A stretch of DNA of 64,000 nt from Lacticaseibacillus daqingensis (GTDB taxonomy: Bacteria > Bacillota > Bacilli > Lactobacillales > Lactobacillaceae), in assembly GCF_003946115.1 (NCBI RefSeq), contig NZ_RHOH01000001.1, forward strand, positions 468,200 to 532,199, written 5' to 3'. The notes under the pieces were generated by a model. The model ran no database searches. It was not told where the DNA came from and was given only the letters and a program-made list of their open reading frames with translations. Both the position numbers and the translations under genes were made by a program. Positions 35,774-44,658 of the stretch are shown here, one piece after another (the stretch's first letter is position 1; every line of letters starts with the position of its first letter).

Positions 35774-37096
35774 ATGGAAAAATATGACGTGATCATCATT
35801 GGCGCCGGGCCCGGCGGGTTGGCTGCGGCGTACGCGCTGGCGCCAAGTCGCCGCGTGCTGGTAGTCGAGCGAGACTTGTGGGGCGGTACGTGTCCGAACT
35901 ACGGGTGTGACCCAAAGAAAATGCTGTACAGTGCCGTGCAGGCGAAGGCCTACGCGCGGCGCATGACGCACGCCGGCCTGGTGGGTGAGCCGACCATCGA
36001 CTGGCCGCACCTCATGACCTTCAAGCAACGCTACACCGATGCCGTTCCGTCGAACACGTTGGGTGGGCTCGTGCAGGCTGGGATCACCGCGGTTCATGGC
36101 GAGGCCAAATTCATTGACCCCGTCACCATCGAGGTGGGGGATGCGGTTTACCGCGGTCAAAAACTGATCGTGGCCACCGGACTTCAGCCGGCCACCGGCA
36201 ATGTGGTGGGTCATCAGTTGCTGGGCACGTCCCGTGATTTTCTCGCGATGCGCCAGCTGCCGCAGACCCTGGCCTTCATCGGGGCCGGCTACGTCAGCCT
36301 TGAGCTGGCTAACATCGCTGCGGCGGCCGGGGCGACCGTGCACATCATCAACCGGTCGGACCGCGCGCTGCGGGCCTTTCCGGCGCCTGCGGTCGCGGCC
36401 CTGCGGCGGAACATGCAGGCGGCTGGCGTGCGCTTTCACGACAATGTGACCCTGCAGGAGGTGCGCACCACCAACACCGGGCTCGTGTTGCGAGGGACGG
36501 ATTTTGAGCTCCGCGTCGCCCGGGCCTTCGCCGCAGTTGGCCGGGTGCCAGACGTGGCGTTGCACCTTAGCCGCGCCGACATTGCCACGACGGCCGCAGG
36601 GATCACCGTTGATGATCACCTGCGGACCAGCAATCCCGACGTGTACGCCATCGGGGACATCGTGGCCAAAAGCGCCCCGAAGCTGACCCCCGTAGCGGGC
36701 TTTGAAGGCCGTTATGTGGCTGGTCAACTGTTGGGGGACACGGCTGCGATCGATTATCCCGCCCAGCCGGTGGTCGTTTACGGCGCCACCGAGATGGCGA
36801 AAGTAGGCGTCAGCATCGAAACCGCCGAAGCGGCGCCTGACCGCTATGTCGTGCACACGCATGATGCGGCCGGCTGGTACACCTACAACCGGATCCAAGC
36901 GACCACGGCCCAGCTCACCCTGATCACGGCCCGCGCCACCGACACGCTTGCCGGTGCGGTGGTGCTTGCCGACACCGCCGAGGAGTTGATCAACCTCGCC
37001 ACCCTGCTGATCAATCAGCACGCGACCATGGCGACTGTCAAGCAGACGATTTTTGCCTATCCCAGTGCGGCCAGTGATTTGCAGTACTTGGGGTGA
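35774..37096 (+). CDS. Pyridine nucleotide-disulfide oxidoreductase (glutathione reductase-like)
   Basis: A 440-residue class I flavin disulfide reductase: FAD-binding GAGPGGLAAAYAL, the redox-active pair in GGTCPNYGCDPKK, NAD(P)-binding GAGYVSLELANIAA, the second FAD site YAIGDIVAKS and a C-terminal dimerization domain. It lacks the usual terminal HP(T/S) catalytic His-Glu of glutathione reductase: the corresponding end reads FAYPSAASD. That may mean a different disulfide or non-thiol electron acceptor. A frame open far upstream exists, but the TATACT promoter supports ATG 35774. Single gene. Confidence 0.82.
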   Translation: MEKYDVIIIGAGPGGLAAAYALAPSRRVLVVERDLWGGTCPNYGCDPKKMLYSAVQAKAYARRMTHAGLVGEPTIDWPHLMTFKQRYTDAVPSNTLGGLVQAGITAVHGEAKFIDPVTIEVGDAVYRGQKLIVATGLQPATGNVVGHQLLGTSRDFLAMRQLPQTLAFIGAGYVSLELANIAAAAGATVHIINRSDRALRAFPAPAVAALRRNMQAAGVRFHDNVTLQEVRTTNTGLVLRGTDFELRVARAFAAVGRVPDVALHLSRADIATTAAGITVDDHLRTSNPDVYAIGDIVAKSAPKLTPVAGFEGRYVAGQLLGDTAAIDYPAQPVVVYGATEMAKVGVSIETAEAAPDRYVVHTHDAAGWYTYNRIQATTAQLTLITARATDTLAGAVVLADTAEELINLATLLINQHATMATVKQTIFAYPSAASDLQYLG

Positions 37097-37305
37097 GCAC
37101 TGTTCATTTGACACCCTGGCAAAGCTTGAAAAAAGCGCCGAAAACGCCTATGTGGCGACTCGTATCGGCACTTATAAGCCCACCTTGCCAACGGCTTAGG
37201 CATGCATGTCGGCCGCGTCGCCCAGCGTTTTTCGCTGCTGCGCATCCCTAACGACACATTCCAAAAAATCACCGCTAAATAATCCTGAGCCTTCTCGGGT
37301 AACGC

Positions 37306-37334
37306 AGGTTCCTCTTCTGGAGGAGCCTTTTTTT
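37306..37334 (+). terminator. Terminator downstream of the oxidoreductase
   Basis: AGGTTCCTC pairs with GAGGAGCCT (one wobble) and seven T residues follow. It is 210 bp past the stop; the interval 37097-37305 has no recognised gene. Confidence 0.75.
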
Positions 37335-37473
37335 GATGGACAAGGATTGATTATCCGCTGTTAAATCGGTTAGTTGATGATGTAATCTACACGAATAGGC
37401 ATGTAACCGCTAGTAAACAAACTTTATATGGATGTGTTTGGACCCAAAATATATTTTATCGCGTTTTGGTGTA

Positions 37474-37502
37474 TTGATAACAACGTTTATAAAAAATAGA
37501 GT
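37474..37502 (+). promoter_or_regulatory. Promoter with a cre-like site for the PTS-fumarase operon
   Basis: TTGATA, a 17-bp spacer and TAGAGT. Between them ATAACAACGTTTATAA (37476-37491) resembles the CcpA cre consensus with two symmetric mismatches. A CcpA site placed between -35 and -10 would give carbon catabolite repression. Both calls are by eye. Confidence 0.4.
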
Positions 37503-37539
37503 CATTACCTATATCATTTTTGGTGACCTGAGTATTAAT

Positions 37540-37562
37540 GCCTTACGTGTAAGGGCTTTTTT
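37540..37562 (+). terminator. Leader hairpin (possible attenuator) of the PTS-fumarase operon
   Basis: GCCTTAC/GTAAGGGC and six T residues lie between the candidate promoter and the first gene, so it would abort transcription unless bypassed. No T-box or known riboswitch core is visible around it. Confidence 0.5.
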
Positions 37563-37628
37563 GATGTTTAAGGTGATGCTATGCTTGGGTTGTTGTTAGG
37601 AAGCAGCAGACTGAAGAGGAGAATATCG

Positions 37629-39188
37629 ATGAAAAAGAAGAATATCGGTGATTCGATCCAGCGGTTTGGCCGAACCTTACTTTTGCCGATTGGGGTCTTA
37701 GCGCCAGTCGGGATGATTTTAGGGATTTCGGGCGCCCTGGTTCAACCGTACATGATGGAACGGTTCGCTTTTTTGGCGAATCCCAACCTCAATGCCATTT
37801 TAATTAGTATTCGTTCGATCGCCAGCGTGGTGTTCGACAACATTCCGCTATTATTCGCAATGGGTGTCGCTTACGGGATGTCCAAACGGGACAAAGGGAT
37901 TGCGGTGTTCGCATCCACCGTTGGCTATCTGACCTTGATTGTCACCATGAACGTGTGGTTGACGCTGACAGGGCACATGGCAGATCCGGAGGTGATGACC
38001 CAGCTGGGTCAAATCTCGGTGTTAGGGATCCAAACCATGAACGTCAGCGCCGCCGGGGGGATTATTACCGGGCTGATTGCGGCTTGGGCAACCGATAAGT
38101 TCTATAACCTCGAGTTGCCAACGGCCTTTGCATTTTTCTCCGGTAAAAAATCGGTACCGATCATCACCATCGGCTTGATGATTCTGATCGGCGGTACTAT
38201 TCCGTTCATCTGGCAGGCGTTCGTGTTCTTGCTTTCCAAGATGTCCGTGATCATCTTGAGTGCAGTGGGGCCATTCTTTACCGCCGCCGGGGAGCGTTTG
38301 TTTATTCCGTTCGGGCTGCACCACGTGTGGAACGCTATGTTCCGCTTTACCGAAGCTGGGGGCTCTTATGTCATCGGCGGCAAGACCTTCGTCGGGGTGA
38401 TTCCGGCCTTGAACGAAGTGCTGTTCAACCAAGGGCCGACGTCTCAATATTGGAGCCTGATGCCGAGTTTGACGCGCTTCATGGCGCAGCAGCAGATGTT
38501 AGTCACCTTGTTCATGTTCCCGGCAATCGCTTTGGCGATGTACCGCTCAGCGCGTGAAGAAAACAAAAAAGAAGTCAAGTCGATGCTGGTGACCATGGTG
38601 TTGACCGCTATGTTAGGGAACGTTACCGAACCACTCGAATTCACCTTCGTGTTCATCGCGCCACTGTTGTATGTGGTATATGCCTGCTTGGTTGGGATCG
38701 GCGCGGTCTTGCTGTCGTTTGCCGGTGTCGCCATCGGGTATATCCGGGGGACTATCTTCGACTTCGGGATCTTCGGGCTGCTGTATGAAAAAACCAACTG
38801 GATTTTCTTAGTCTTAATCGGACTAGGCATGGCTGCCGTGACCTACTTCGTCTTCCGTTGGGCAATCGTGAAGTTCAACATCAAGACGCCTGGGCGTGAA
38901 GAAAGCCAGAACCTCGATTCGACCTTGCTGAAGGAAAAACGCTATCCAGAAATCGCCAAGCTGGTGGTTGAAGGTTTAGGCGGCAAAGACAACATTGTTA
39001 ACGTTGACAACTGTATCACCCGCTTGCGCATCGACTTGTCTGATGTGCGCAAAGTGGACAAGAGCATCCTTGAAATGTCCGGGACCTCAGGCTTCTTCTT
39101 CCCGGCCGATAAGCATATCCATATCGTGTTCGGCCCGCAAGTCGAATTCGTGAGAAATGCGGTCGACGACGAAATCAGAAACAACTAA
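37629..39188 (+). CDS. PTS transporter EIIBC, glucose/maltose (MalX) type
   Basis: A 519-residue membrane permease with fused EIIB. The EIIC part (about 1-420, ten hydrophobic segments) has FIPFGLHHVWNAMFRF and the sugar-site motif GNVTEPLEFTFVF; the EIIB part contains the phosphorylated Cys462 in NVDNCITRLR. These proteins take up and phosphorylate glucosides, maltose-type sugars or amino sugars. ATG 37629 has AGAGGAG upstream; an earlier frame extension lacks support. First gene of a seven-gene operon; its EIIA partner is the last gene. The substrate is unknown; see the operon finding. Confidence 0.88.
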   Translation: MKKKNIGDSIQRFGRTLLLPIGVLAPVGMILGISGALVQPYMMERFAFLANPNLNAILISIRSIASVVFDNIPLLFAMGVAYGMSKRDKGIAVFASTVGYLTLIVTMNVWLTLTGHMADPEVMTQLGQISVLGIQTMNVSAAGGIITGLIAAWATDKFYNLELPTAFAFFSGKKSVPIITIGLMILIGGTIPFIWQAFVFLLSKMSVIILSAVGPFFTAAGERLFIPFGLHHVWNAMFRFTEAGGSYVIGGKTFVGVIPALNEVLFNQGPTSQYWSLMPSLTRFMAQQQMLVTLFMFPAIALAMYRSAREENKKEVKSMLVTMVLTAMLGNVTEPLEFTFVFIAPLLYVVYACLVGIGAVLLSFAGVAIGYIRGTIFDFGIFGLLYEKTNWIFLVLIGLGMAAVTYFVFRWAIVKFNIKTPGREESQNLDSTLLKEKRYPEIAKLVVEGLGGKDNIVNVDNCITRLRIDLSDVRKVDKSILEMSGTSGFFFPADKHIHIVFGPQVEFVRNAVDDEIRNN

Positions 39189-39201
39189 TGGGGGATTAAA
39201 C

Positions 39202-40581
39202 ATGCGTGCATTCTATGATTCTAAGAGTAAGACAATCGACGACCAAGGACTGAGGTACTTGTTTACCGATGAGTTCAAGTACAAGACCTGGCTGATGTTT
39301 GAAGCTAAGCTGGCAGAAGCGCAAGCCGAAGAAGGGTTCATCCCGCAATGGGCGGCGGATCAAATAGGCGAATCTGCCAAGATTGAAAACATCGACTTTG
39401 AAGAGATGGACCGCATCTACCAAAAAATCGGTCACGGCTTCGTGCCGTTCTTGAAAGTGTTAGTGAAGGCCTGCCCAGAAGAAAGTGGCAAATACGTTCA
39501 CTACGGCATCACCACCCAAAACATCCAGCAAAGCTCCCAGATGTACATGGCATGGTGCGCCCACAAGAAGTTCATGCACCTGCTCGGTCAGATCATCAAT
39601 AACCTAAGCCACTTGGTTGAAGACAACAAAGATTCTGTGATGGCAGGCCGCACGCACGGACGGCACGCAACTCCGATCACCTATGGCTACAAAGCATCAG
39701 TATGGCTGTCTGACTTCATCGACGCAGCAGAGCGCTTGAAGGAATCTGAAAAGCGGGTGTTCCGCATCATGATGGGCGGCGCTGTTGGGGTGTACTCCAC
39801 CATGCCAGAAGTTGGCCCAGAAGTGCAAAAGCGGGTCGCAGAGCTGGTCGGCATGTACGAAATGCCGGTACCTTCCCGCAACCTCTCGACTCACAAGCTG
39901 GAATACATGATGGACCTGGCGTTGTTGTGCAACATCTGCCACAAGATTGGTGAAGAAGTCTACAGCACCACGCTGGAAGAAATCGCTGAAGTGTCGGAAG
40001 GCTTCACCCCCGGCACCGTCGGCTCCAGTACGATGCCACATAAGATTAACCCGAAGCTGGCCAAAGGTATCATCGCCAACTCCCAGAAGCTTTACAGCCT
40101 GCCAGCCGTCGGCATGTACTCGGCAGTGCGGCCATATGAAGGCGACTCCAGCTCCTACATGCTGTTTGACGGCATTTTTGAAGAATCACTGGAATTGACC
40201 ACGGAAGTGTTGCTGCGTGCAGAAGAATTGACCCGCACCATTGTGCCGCACCCAGAGCGGATGCTCAAAAACGTGCTCAACAACCACGGCTTAGACAACA
40301 CTGAAAACGTGATGATGCATATGGCCAAGAAGCTGGGGAAAGACCAAGCGCATTCCTTGCTTTATGAAATTGCGATCAAGACCGAGCGTGAAGGCAGCGA
40401 ATTCATCGACAACCTGATGGCCAACGAAACCATCGCCCGCGAATTTGACCGCGAAGAGTTAGAAGCGATGATCGATCCGCGCAACTATACCGGGTTGGCG
40501 TCACGCATCGCTGATGAGCAAAGCAAACGTGGCTACGCGGTGGCTAAAGCGTTATTAGACGAGGAAGTGACGGTTAAGTGA
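39202..40581 (+). CDS. Adenylosuccinate lyase/PcaB-like member of the fumarase-aspartase superfamily
   Basis: A 459-residue all-helical lyase. Superfamily signatures are HYGITTQNIQQSS, the His-containing AGRTHGRHATP and the catalytic-Ser loop GSSTMPHKINP. The acidic residue that usually follows four places later (NPxxxE) is Lys here. Relatives eliminate fumarate from adenylosuccinate, SAICAR or argininosuccinate, or process carboxymuconate. Its place in a sugar PTS operon with fumarase and malic enzyme argues for a catabolic fumarate-releasing role rather than purine synthesis. The stop overlaps the next GTG start (GTGA). Confidence 0.82.
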   Translation: MRAFYDSKSKTIDDQGLRYLFTDEFKYKTWLMFEAKLAEAQAEEGFIPQWAADQIGESAKIENIDFEEMDRIYQKIGHGFVPFLKVLVKACPEESGKYVHYGITTQNIQQSSQMYMAWCAHKKFMHLLGQIINNLSHLVEDNKDSVMAGRTHGRHATPITYGYKASVWLSDFIDAAERLKESEKRVFRIMMGGAVGVYSTMPEVGPEVQKRVAELVGMYEMPVPSRNLSTHKLEYMMDLALLCNICHKIGEEVYSTTLEEIAEVSEGFTPGTVGSSTMPHKINPKLAKGIIANSQKLYSLPAVGMYSAVRPYEGDSSSYMLFDGIFEESLELTTEVLLRAEELTRTIVPHPERMLKNVLNNHGLDNTENVMMHMAKKLGKDQAHSLLYEIAIKTEREGSEFIDNLMANETIAREFDREELEAMIDPRNYTGLASRIADEQSKRGYAVAKALLDEEVTVK

Positions 40582-41351
40582 CACAACTCATCATCAATGC
40601 CGACGATTTTGGCTACTCGCGGGCAGTGTCTTACGGGATTTTGACCGCCTACAAAAGTGGGGTCTTGACGTCCACAACGATGATGGCAAACATGCCGGGA
40701 TTCGCCCATGCGCAGTGGTTGGTGCAAGGTGAACCCGGCCTTGCTATAGGCGTGCACTTGACGCTGACGGCAGGCAAGCCACTCGTGCGGGCCGCTTCTA
40801 GTTTGACTGACGGCACCGATTTTCGTAAGCGCCAGGCGGTGTTCGCCCATCCCGAAGTGATTGACCCCGACGAATTATATGAGGAATGGGACGCACAGAT
40901 TGTCAAGGTAGCCGGCGCTGGCATTCCGATTACCCACCTCGACTCGCATCATTACGTGCACGGCATTCCGGCGTTTGCGCCGGTGATTACCGCCTTAGCG
41001 GAAAAATACGCGCTGCCGGTGCGTAACAACTTCACGTTGGTGCCAGAAAATGTGCGCACCACCACGGCGCTGTGGAAGATTTTCAACTTCGCGCAGTTCA
41101 AAGACATGACGCGCTCGTATGGTGCGGCGTTTGAAGACATCATGGCGATGATTCAAAAAGACGCCGCGCCGTTTGTCGATCTGGCGACGGTCGAGGCCAA
41201 TTGCCATCCCGGCTATGTTGACGAAACACTGCTGTATGGCTCGAGTTTTAACTTACCGCGCATGCGCGAAGTGACGATGTTGTGCGATCCGCGCTTTAAA
41301 GCGATGCTAGAGCAGGCAGGTTTTACCCTCACTACCTACCGCAGCCTCTAG
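40578..41351 (+). CDS. ChbG/YdjC-family carbohydrate deacetylase
   Basis: A 257-residue metal-dependent deacetylase fold. The N-terminal INADDFGYS supplies the catalytic and metal Asp residues, GVHLTLT and HLDSHHYVH the metal His residues, and ANCHPGYVDE the C-terminal His. ChbG removes an N-acetyl group from phosphorylated chito-oligosaccharides after PTS uptake. Here it probably deacylates the phosphorylated import product. The GTG start overlaps the lyase stop by four bases, so translation is coupled. Confidence 0.85.
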   Translation: MTQLIINADDFGYSRAVSYGILTAYKSGVLTSTTMMANMPGFAHAQWLVQGEPGLAIGVHLTLTAGKPLVRAASSLTDGTDFRKRQAVFAHPEVIDPDELYEEWDAQIVKVAGAGIPITHLDSHHYVHGIPAFAPVITALAEKYALPVRNNFTLVPENVRTTTALWKIFNFAQFKDMTRSYGAAFEDIMAMIQKDAAPFVDLATVEANCHPGYVDETLLYGSSFNLPRMREVTMLCDPRFKAMLEQAGFTLTTYRSL

Positions 41352-41367
41352 CAGAAAGGGAGAATGG

Positions 41368-42516
41368 ATGACGATTGAAGAAGCATCGCTGCAATTACAC
41401 GAACAATATCAGGGTAAAATCGAAAGCAAAAGCAAGGTGCCGGTGGCCGGCTATCACGACCTTGCGCTCGCTTATTCGCCGGGGGTGGCGGCGCCATGCT
41501 TGGCAATCGCCAAAGACCCTAAGCTGGTTGATACCTACACCAATCGCGCCAACGCGATTGCGGTGGTGACCGACGGTAGCGCGGTGCTGGGGCTCGGTGA
41601 TATCGGCCCCAAAGCGTCACTGCCGGTGATGGAAGGCAAGGCGATTTTGTTCAAGCAGTTTGCCGGGTTAGACGGCGTGCCGATTTGTTTGGATACCAAA
41701 GACCCAGAGGAGATTATCCGCACCGTAGCGCTGATTGCACCGGGGTTTGCCGGGATTAACCTAGAAGACATCAGCTCGCCGCGCTGTTTTGAAATCGAAC
41801 AGGCGCTAGACGCTAAGCTGGACATTCCGGTGTTTCATGATGACCAACATGGCACTGCCATCGTGGTGTTGGCCGCGTTGATGAACGCTTTGAAGGCCGT
41901 CAATAAAACCATGGCGCAGATTCGGGTGGTGGTGTCCGGGCCTGGAGCCGCGGGCACTGCCATCACCAAGATCTTGATGGCCTCGGGGGTCAAAGACATA
42001 CTGGTGTGCGACGAACACGGCATTTTGACCCAAGAGCGCAAGGATTCGGCGGCGCACAAGGCCTGGCTGGCAGCGCACACCAACCCTGCCGGTGTGGTTG
42101 GCGATTTGGCGGATGCGCTGGTCGGCGCAGACGTCTTGATCGGCGTATCGGTTGGCCACATCGTCACCGGCGAAATGGTGGCGACGATGAACGATCACGC
42201 CATCGTGTTTGCAATGGCTAACCCGACGCCAGAAGTCGATTACCAAGTGGCCAAAGCTGCCGGTGCGGAAGTCGTGGGCACGGGGCGCTCGGATTATCCT
42301 AACCAGATCAACAACGTCTTAGTGTTCCCGGGACTGTTCAAAGGCACCTTGGCTATCGGCGCCCGCACGGTGTCAACTGCCATCATGCTGGCCACCGCTA
42401 AGGCAATTGCCGCTTCGGTGCCGGAAACCGCGTTGTCTGCCGAACACATTTTGCCGTCGCTGTTCGCCGATCATGCGACGGACAACATTGTCCAATATAT
42501 TGAGGCATTGCCATGA
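41368..42516 (+). CDS. NAD(P)-dependent malic enzyme
   Basis: A 382-residue decarboxylating malate dehydrogenase of the short bacterial type. Motifs are YSPGVAAPC, VTDGSAVLGLGDIGP, the metal-binding LEDI and FHDDQHGTA, and the nucleotide-binding VVSGPGAAGTA. It converts L-malate to pyruvate, CO2 and reduced cofactor. AGAAAGGGAG precedes the ATG. It lies directly before fumarase (ATGA overlap), so the two can run fumarate to malate to pyruvate. Confidence 0.93.
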   Translation: MTIEEASLQLHEQYQGKIESKSKVPVAGYHDLALAYSPGVAAPCLAIAKDPKLVDTYTNRANAIAVVTDGSAVLGLGDIGPKASLPVMEGKAILFKQFAGLDGVPICLDTKDPEEIIRTVALIAPGFAGINLEDISSPRCFEIEQALDAKLDIPVFHDDQHGTAIVVLAALMNALKAVNKTMAQIRVVVSGPGAAGTAITKILMASGVKDILVCDEHGILTQERKDSAAHKAWLAAHTNPAGVVGDLADALVGADVLIGVSVGHIVTGEMVATMNDHAIVFAMANPTPEVDYQVAKAAGAEVVGTGRSDYPNQINNVLVFPGLFKGTLAIGARTVSTAIMLATAKAIAASVPETALSAEHILPSLFADHATDNIVQYIEALP

Positions 42517-43877
42517 CCAATCGGGTAGAACATGACGCGCTGGGCACGGTGCTGGTGCCAGAAACCGCGCTTTACGGCCCGCAAACGGCGCGCAGCCGCC
42601 TGAATTTTCCCATCACCGAAGACCACTTCGCCCCGGCGGTGATTCGTGCGCTCTTAGCGGTGAAAAAAGCCGCCGCCCAAGTCAATTTCCGCCACGGACG
42701 CTTGGGACGCAAGCAAGCTGAGGCGATTCAAGCAGCATGCGCGGCGCTACGCAATAACTATCCGCAGTACGCGGCGCAGTTTCCGCTGAGTATCTGGCAA
42801 ACCGGCAGCGGCACGCAGACCAATATGAACGTCAACGAGGTGATTGCGCGTTTAGCGCAGGTGCAATTCGGTATGACGCTGAACCCCAACGACGATGTCA
42901 ACTGCTCGCAGTCGTCTAACGATGTCTTTCCGACAGCGATGCACCTGGCGGCGTTGGGGGAACTCGATGCGCTGCTTTATCAGTTGATTGACTGGCAAGA
43001 AACGCTCGACTACTTGATTGCAACGCAAGGCGCAGAGATTCGCCTGGGGCGCACGCACTTGCAAGACGCAACGCCGATGACTTTTGGTCAGCAACTGAGC
43101 GGCTGGCGCGGCATCATCAGTGCCAGTCAAACCGAGCTGCAAGCCGTTGCCAAAACGCTGACGGTGTTGGCAATCGGCGGCACGGCGGTGGGAACTGGCT
43201 TGAACGCGCCGGCGAAGTTTGGCGCGGAGGTCGCCGAACTGCTGCGGCAAGACTATCACTATACGCTAACCAGCCAACCGGTGAAAACGCTGGGGCTGAG
43301 CAGCCACCACCAGCTTGTGGCGTTACAAAACGCGCTGAGTAATTTAGGGACGGGCTTGATGAAAATCGCCAACGACATCCGTTGGCTGGCCAGTGGTCCC
43401 CGGGCGGGACTGGGTGAGCTCGTGATTCCGGCCAACGAGCCGGGTAGCTCGATCATGCCCGGTAAGGTCAACCCGACGCAGTCAGAGGCGTTGTGCATGA
43501 TTGTCTGCCGGGTGCTGGGCCACACCACCACCGTGCAAATGGCGGCCAGCCAAGGCAACTTCGAACTCAACGCTTACAAACCGGTAATCATCGATTCGGT
43601 GTTGGATGCCATGCGCCTTCTGACCAAAGGGATGCAGGCTTTTCGCAACAAGTGCCTTGCCGGCGTCCGGCTGAACGTCGCCACCACCCGTTTCAACGTG
43701 GCCCAGTCGCTAATGAACGTGACGGCGTTGACCCCGCGGATCGGCTACAGTCAAGCCGCTAAAATCGCCCAATATGCGCAGGCCAACGACTTGTCGCTGG
43801 TGGCCGCCGGGGTGGCGCTAGGCGTCGCGTCGCAATCCCAACTGGAGGAATGGCTTAATCCCGCCAAAATGATATAG
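42513..43877 (+). CDS. fumC: Class II fumarase
   Basis: A 454-residue homotetrameric fumarase. SGTQTNMNVNEV, GRTHLQDATP and the catalytic loop GSSIMPGKVNPTQSE are all intact, including the final Glu. FumC reversibly hydrates fumarate to L-malate without an iron-sulfur cluster. Aspartate ammonia-lyase is a near relative, but the GSSIMPGKVNPT form and the malic enzyme neighbour favour fumarase. It overlaps the malic enzyme stop by four bases. Confidence 0.85.
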   Translation: MTNRVEHDALGTVLVPETALYGPQTARSRLNFPITEDHFAPAVIRALLAVKKAAAQVNFRHGRLGRKQAEAIQAACAALRNNYPQYAAQFPLSIWQTGSGTQTNMNVNEVIARLAQVQFGMTLNPNDDVNCSQSSNDVFPTAMHLAALGELDALLYQLIDWQETLDYLIATQGAEIRLGRTHLQDATPMTFGQQLSGWRGIISASQTELQAVAKTLTVLAIGGTAVGTGLNAPAKFGAEVAELLRQDYHYTLTSQPVKTLGLSSHHQLVALQNALSNLGTGLMKIANDIRWLASGPRAGLGELVIPANEPGSSIMPGKVNPTQSEALCMIVCRVLGHTTTVQMAASQGNFELNAYKPVIIDSVLDAMRLLTKGMQAFRNKCLAGVRLNVATTRFNVAQSLMNVTALTPRIGYSQAAKIAQYAQANDLSLVAAGVALGVASQSQLEEWLNPAKMI

Positions 43878-43896
43878 TGGAGGCGGAGGGATTGCG

Positions 43897-44631
43897 ATGA
43901 ATATTATGGAAGGCTACGAGAACCTGACCAAAAGCGAACGCCGAGTATTGGCGTACGTCATGGAGCACAAGCAACAGCTGCCGTTGATGAACATCGACGA
44001 GGTCGCCGCAAGCACCTTTGTGTCTAAAACCGTGGTGATTAACTTGGCGCACAAATTAGGGTTTAGCGGCTATCGGGAGATGAAGTTCCACCTAAAAGTC
44101 GAAGTCGCCAAGCAGCAAGCGGTGCAACAAGAAACCAAAAGCGTCAAAGATCAGCTACGTGGGGTGATCGATAAAAGCTTTGCGTTGCTCGATGAACAAA
44201 CGCTGATGGACGCGGCCTTGCAAATTGTCCAAGCCAACAACGTCTTCATCATGGCGCGCGGCCTCAGCAAACCCGTCGCGTATTATTTGGAGCATGTGTT
44301 GCTGGCGCTTGGCATCCACTGCTTTTTCATCGATGACTATAACTTGTCTGATTCCTTCACCAATCTGGTCACCAAAAATGATACGGTGTTGTATATCTCG
44401 CTTTCTGGTAACACCCCCAAGATTGTGTCCTCCGCCCAGATGGTGCAAATGAAAGGCGCGCACATCATCAGCCTGACATCGTTTAATTCCAATAAGTTGG
44501 CCGCTTTGGCGGATAAAAATCTCTTTGGTTACACGCCGGTAGACAACACCAAGTCCGACGACTCGATTCCGCGAATTGGGCTGTTTGTGGTGATTGATTT
44601 GCTGGTTGGGACGATTAAACAAATTCTGTAG
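43897..44631 (+). CDS. RpiR/MurR family regulator with SIS domain
   Basis: A 244-residue regulator. The N-terminal helix-turn-helix covers about residues 1-75 (AASTFVSKTVVINLAHKLGFSGYREMK) and a sugar-isomerase (SIS) domain follows, with YISLSGNTPKIV as the phosphosugar loop. RpiR proteins sense phosphosugars and control the operon they sit in. GGAGGCGGAGGG lies upstream. The SIS domain implies that the inducer is the phosphorylated sugar made by this PTS. Confidence 0.88.
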   Translation: MNIMEGYENLTKSERRVLAYVMEHKQQLPLMNIDEVAASTFVSKTVVINLAHKLGFSGYREMKFHLKVEVAKQQAVQQETKSVKDQLRGVIDKSFALLDEQTLMDAALQIVQANNVFIMARGLSKPVAYYLEHVLLALGIHCFFIDDYNLSDSFTNLVTKNDTVLYISLSGNTPKIVSSAQMVQMKGAHIISLTSFNSNKLAALADKNLFGYTPVDNTKSDDSIPRIGLFVVIDLLVGTIKQIL

Positions 44632-44658
44632 TCGCAAACTAATCACGAGGTGAAGCAT

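Noticed and set aside
37200..37282. Remnant of a gene (MHVGRVAQRFSLL...) downstream of the oxidoreductase
   Set aside because: A 26-codon open stretch only, without ribosome binding site or recognisable homology; could be chance.
42513..43877. Aspartate ammonia-lyase instead of fumarase
   Set aside because: The catalytic loop GSSIMPGKVNPTQSE and direct coupling with malic enzyme favour fumarase, although the families are close.
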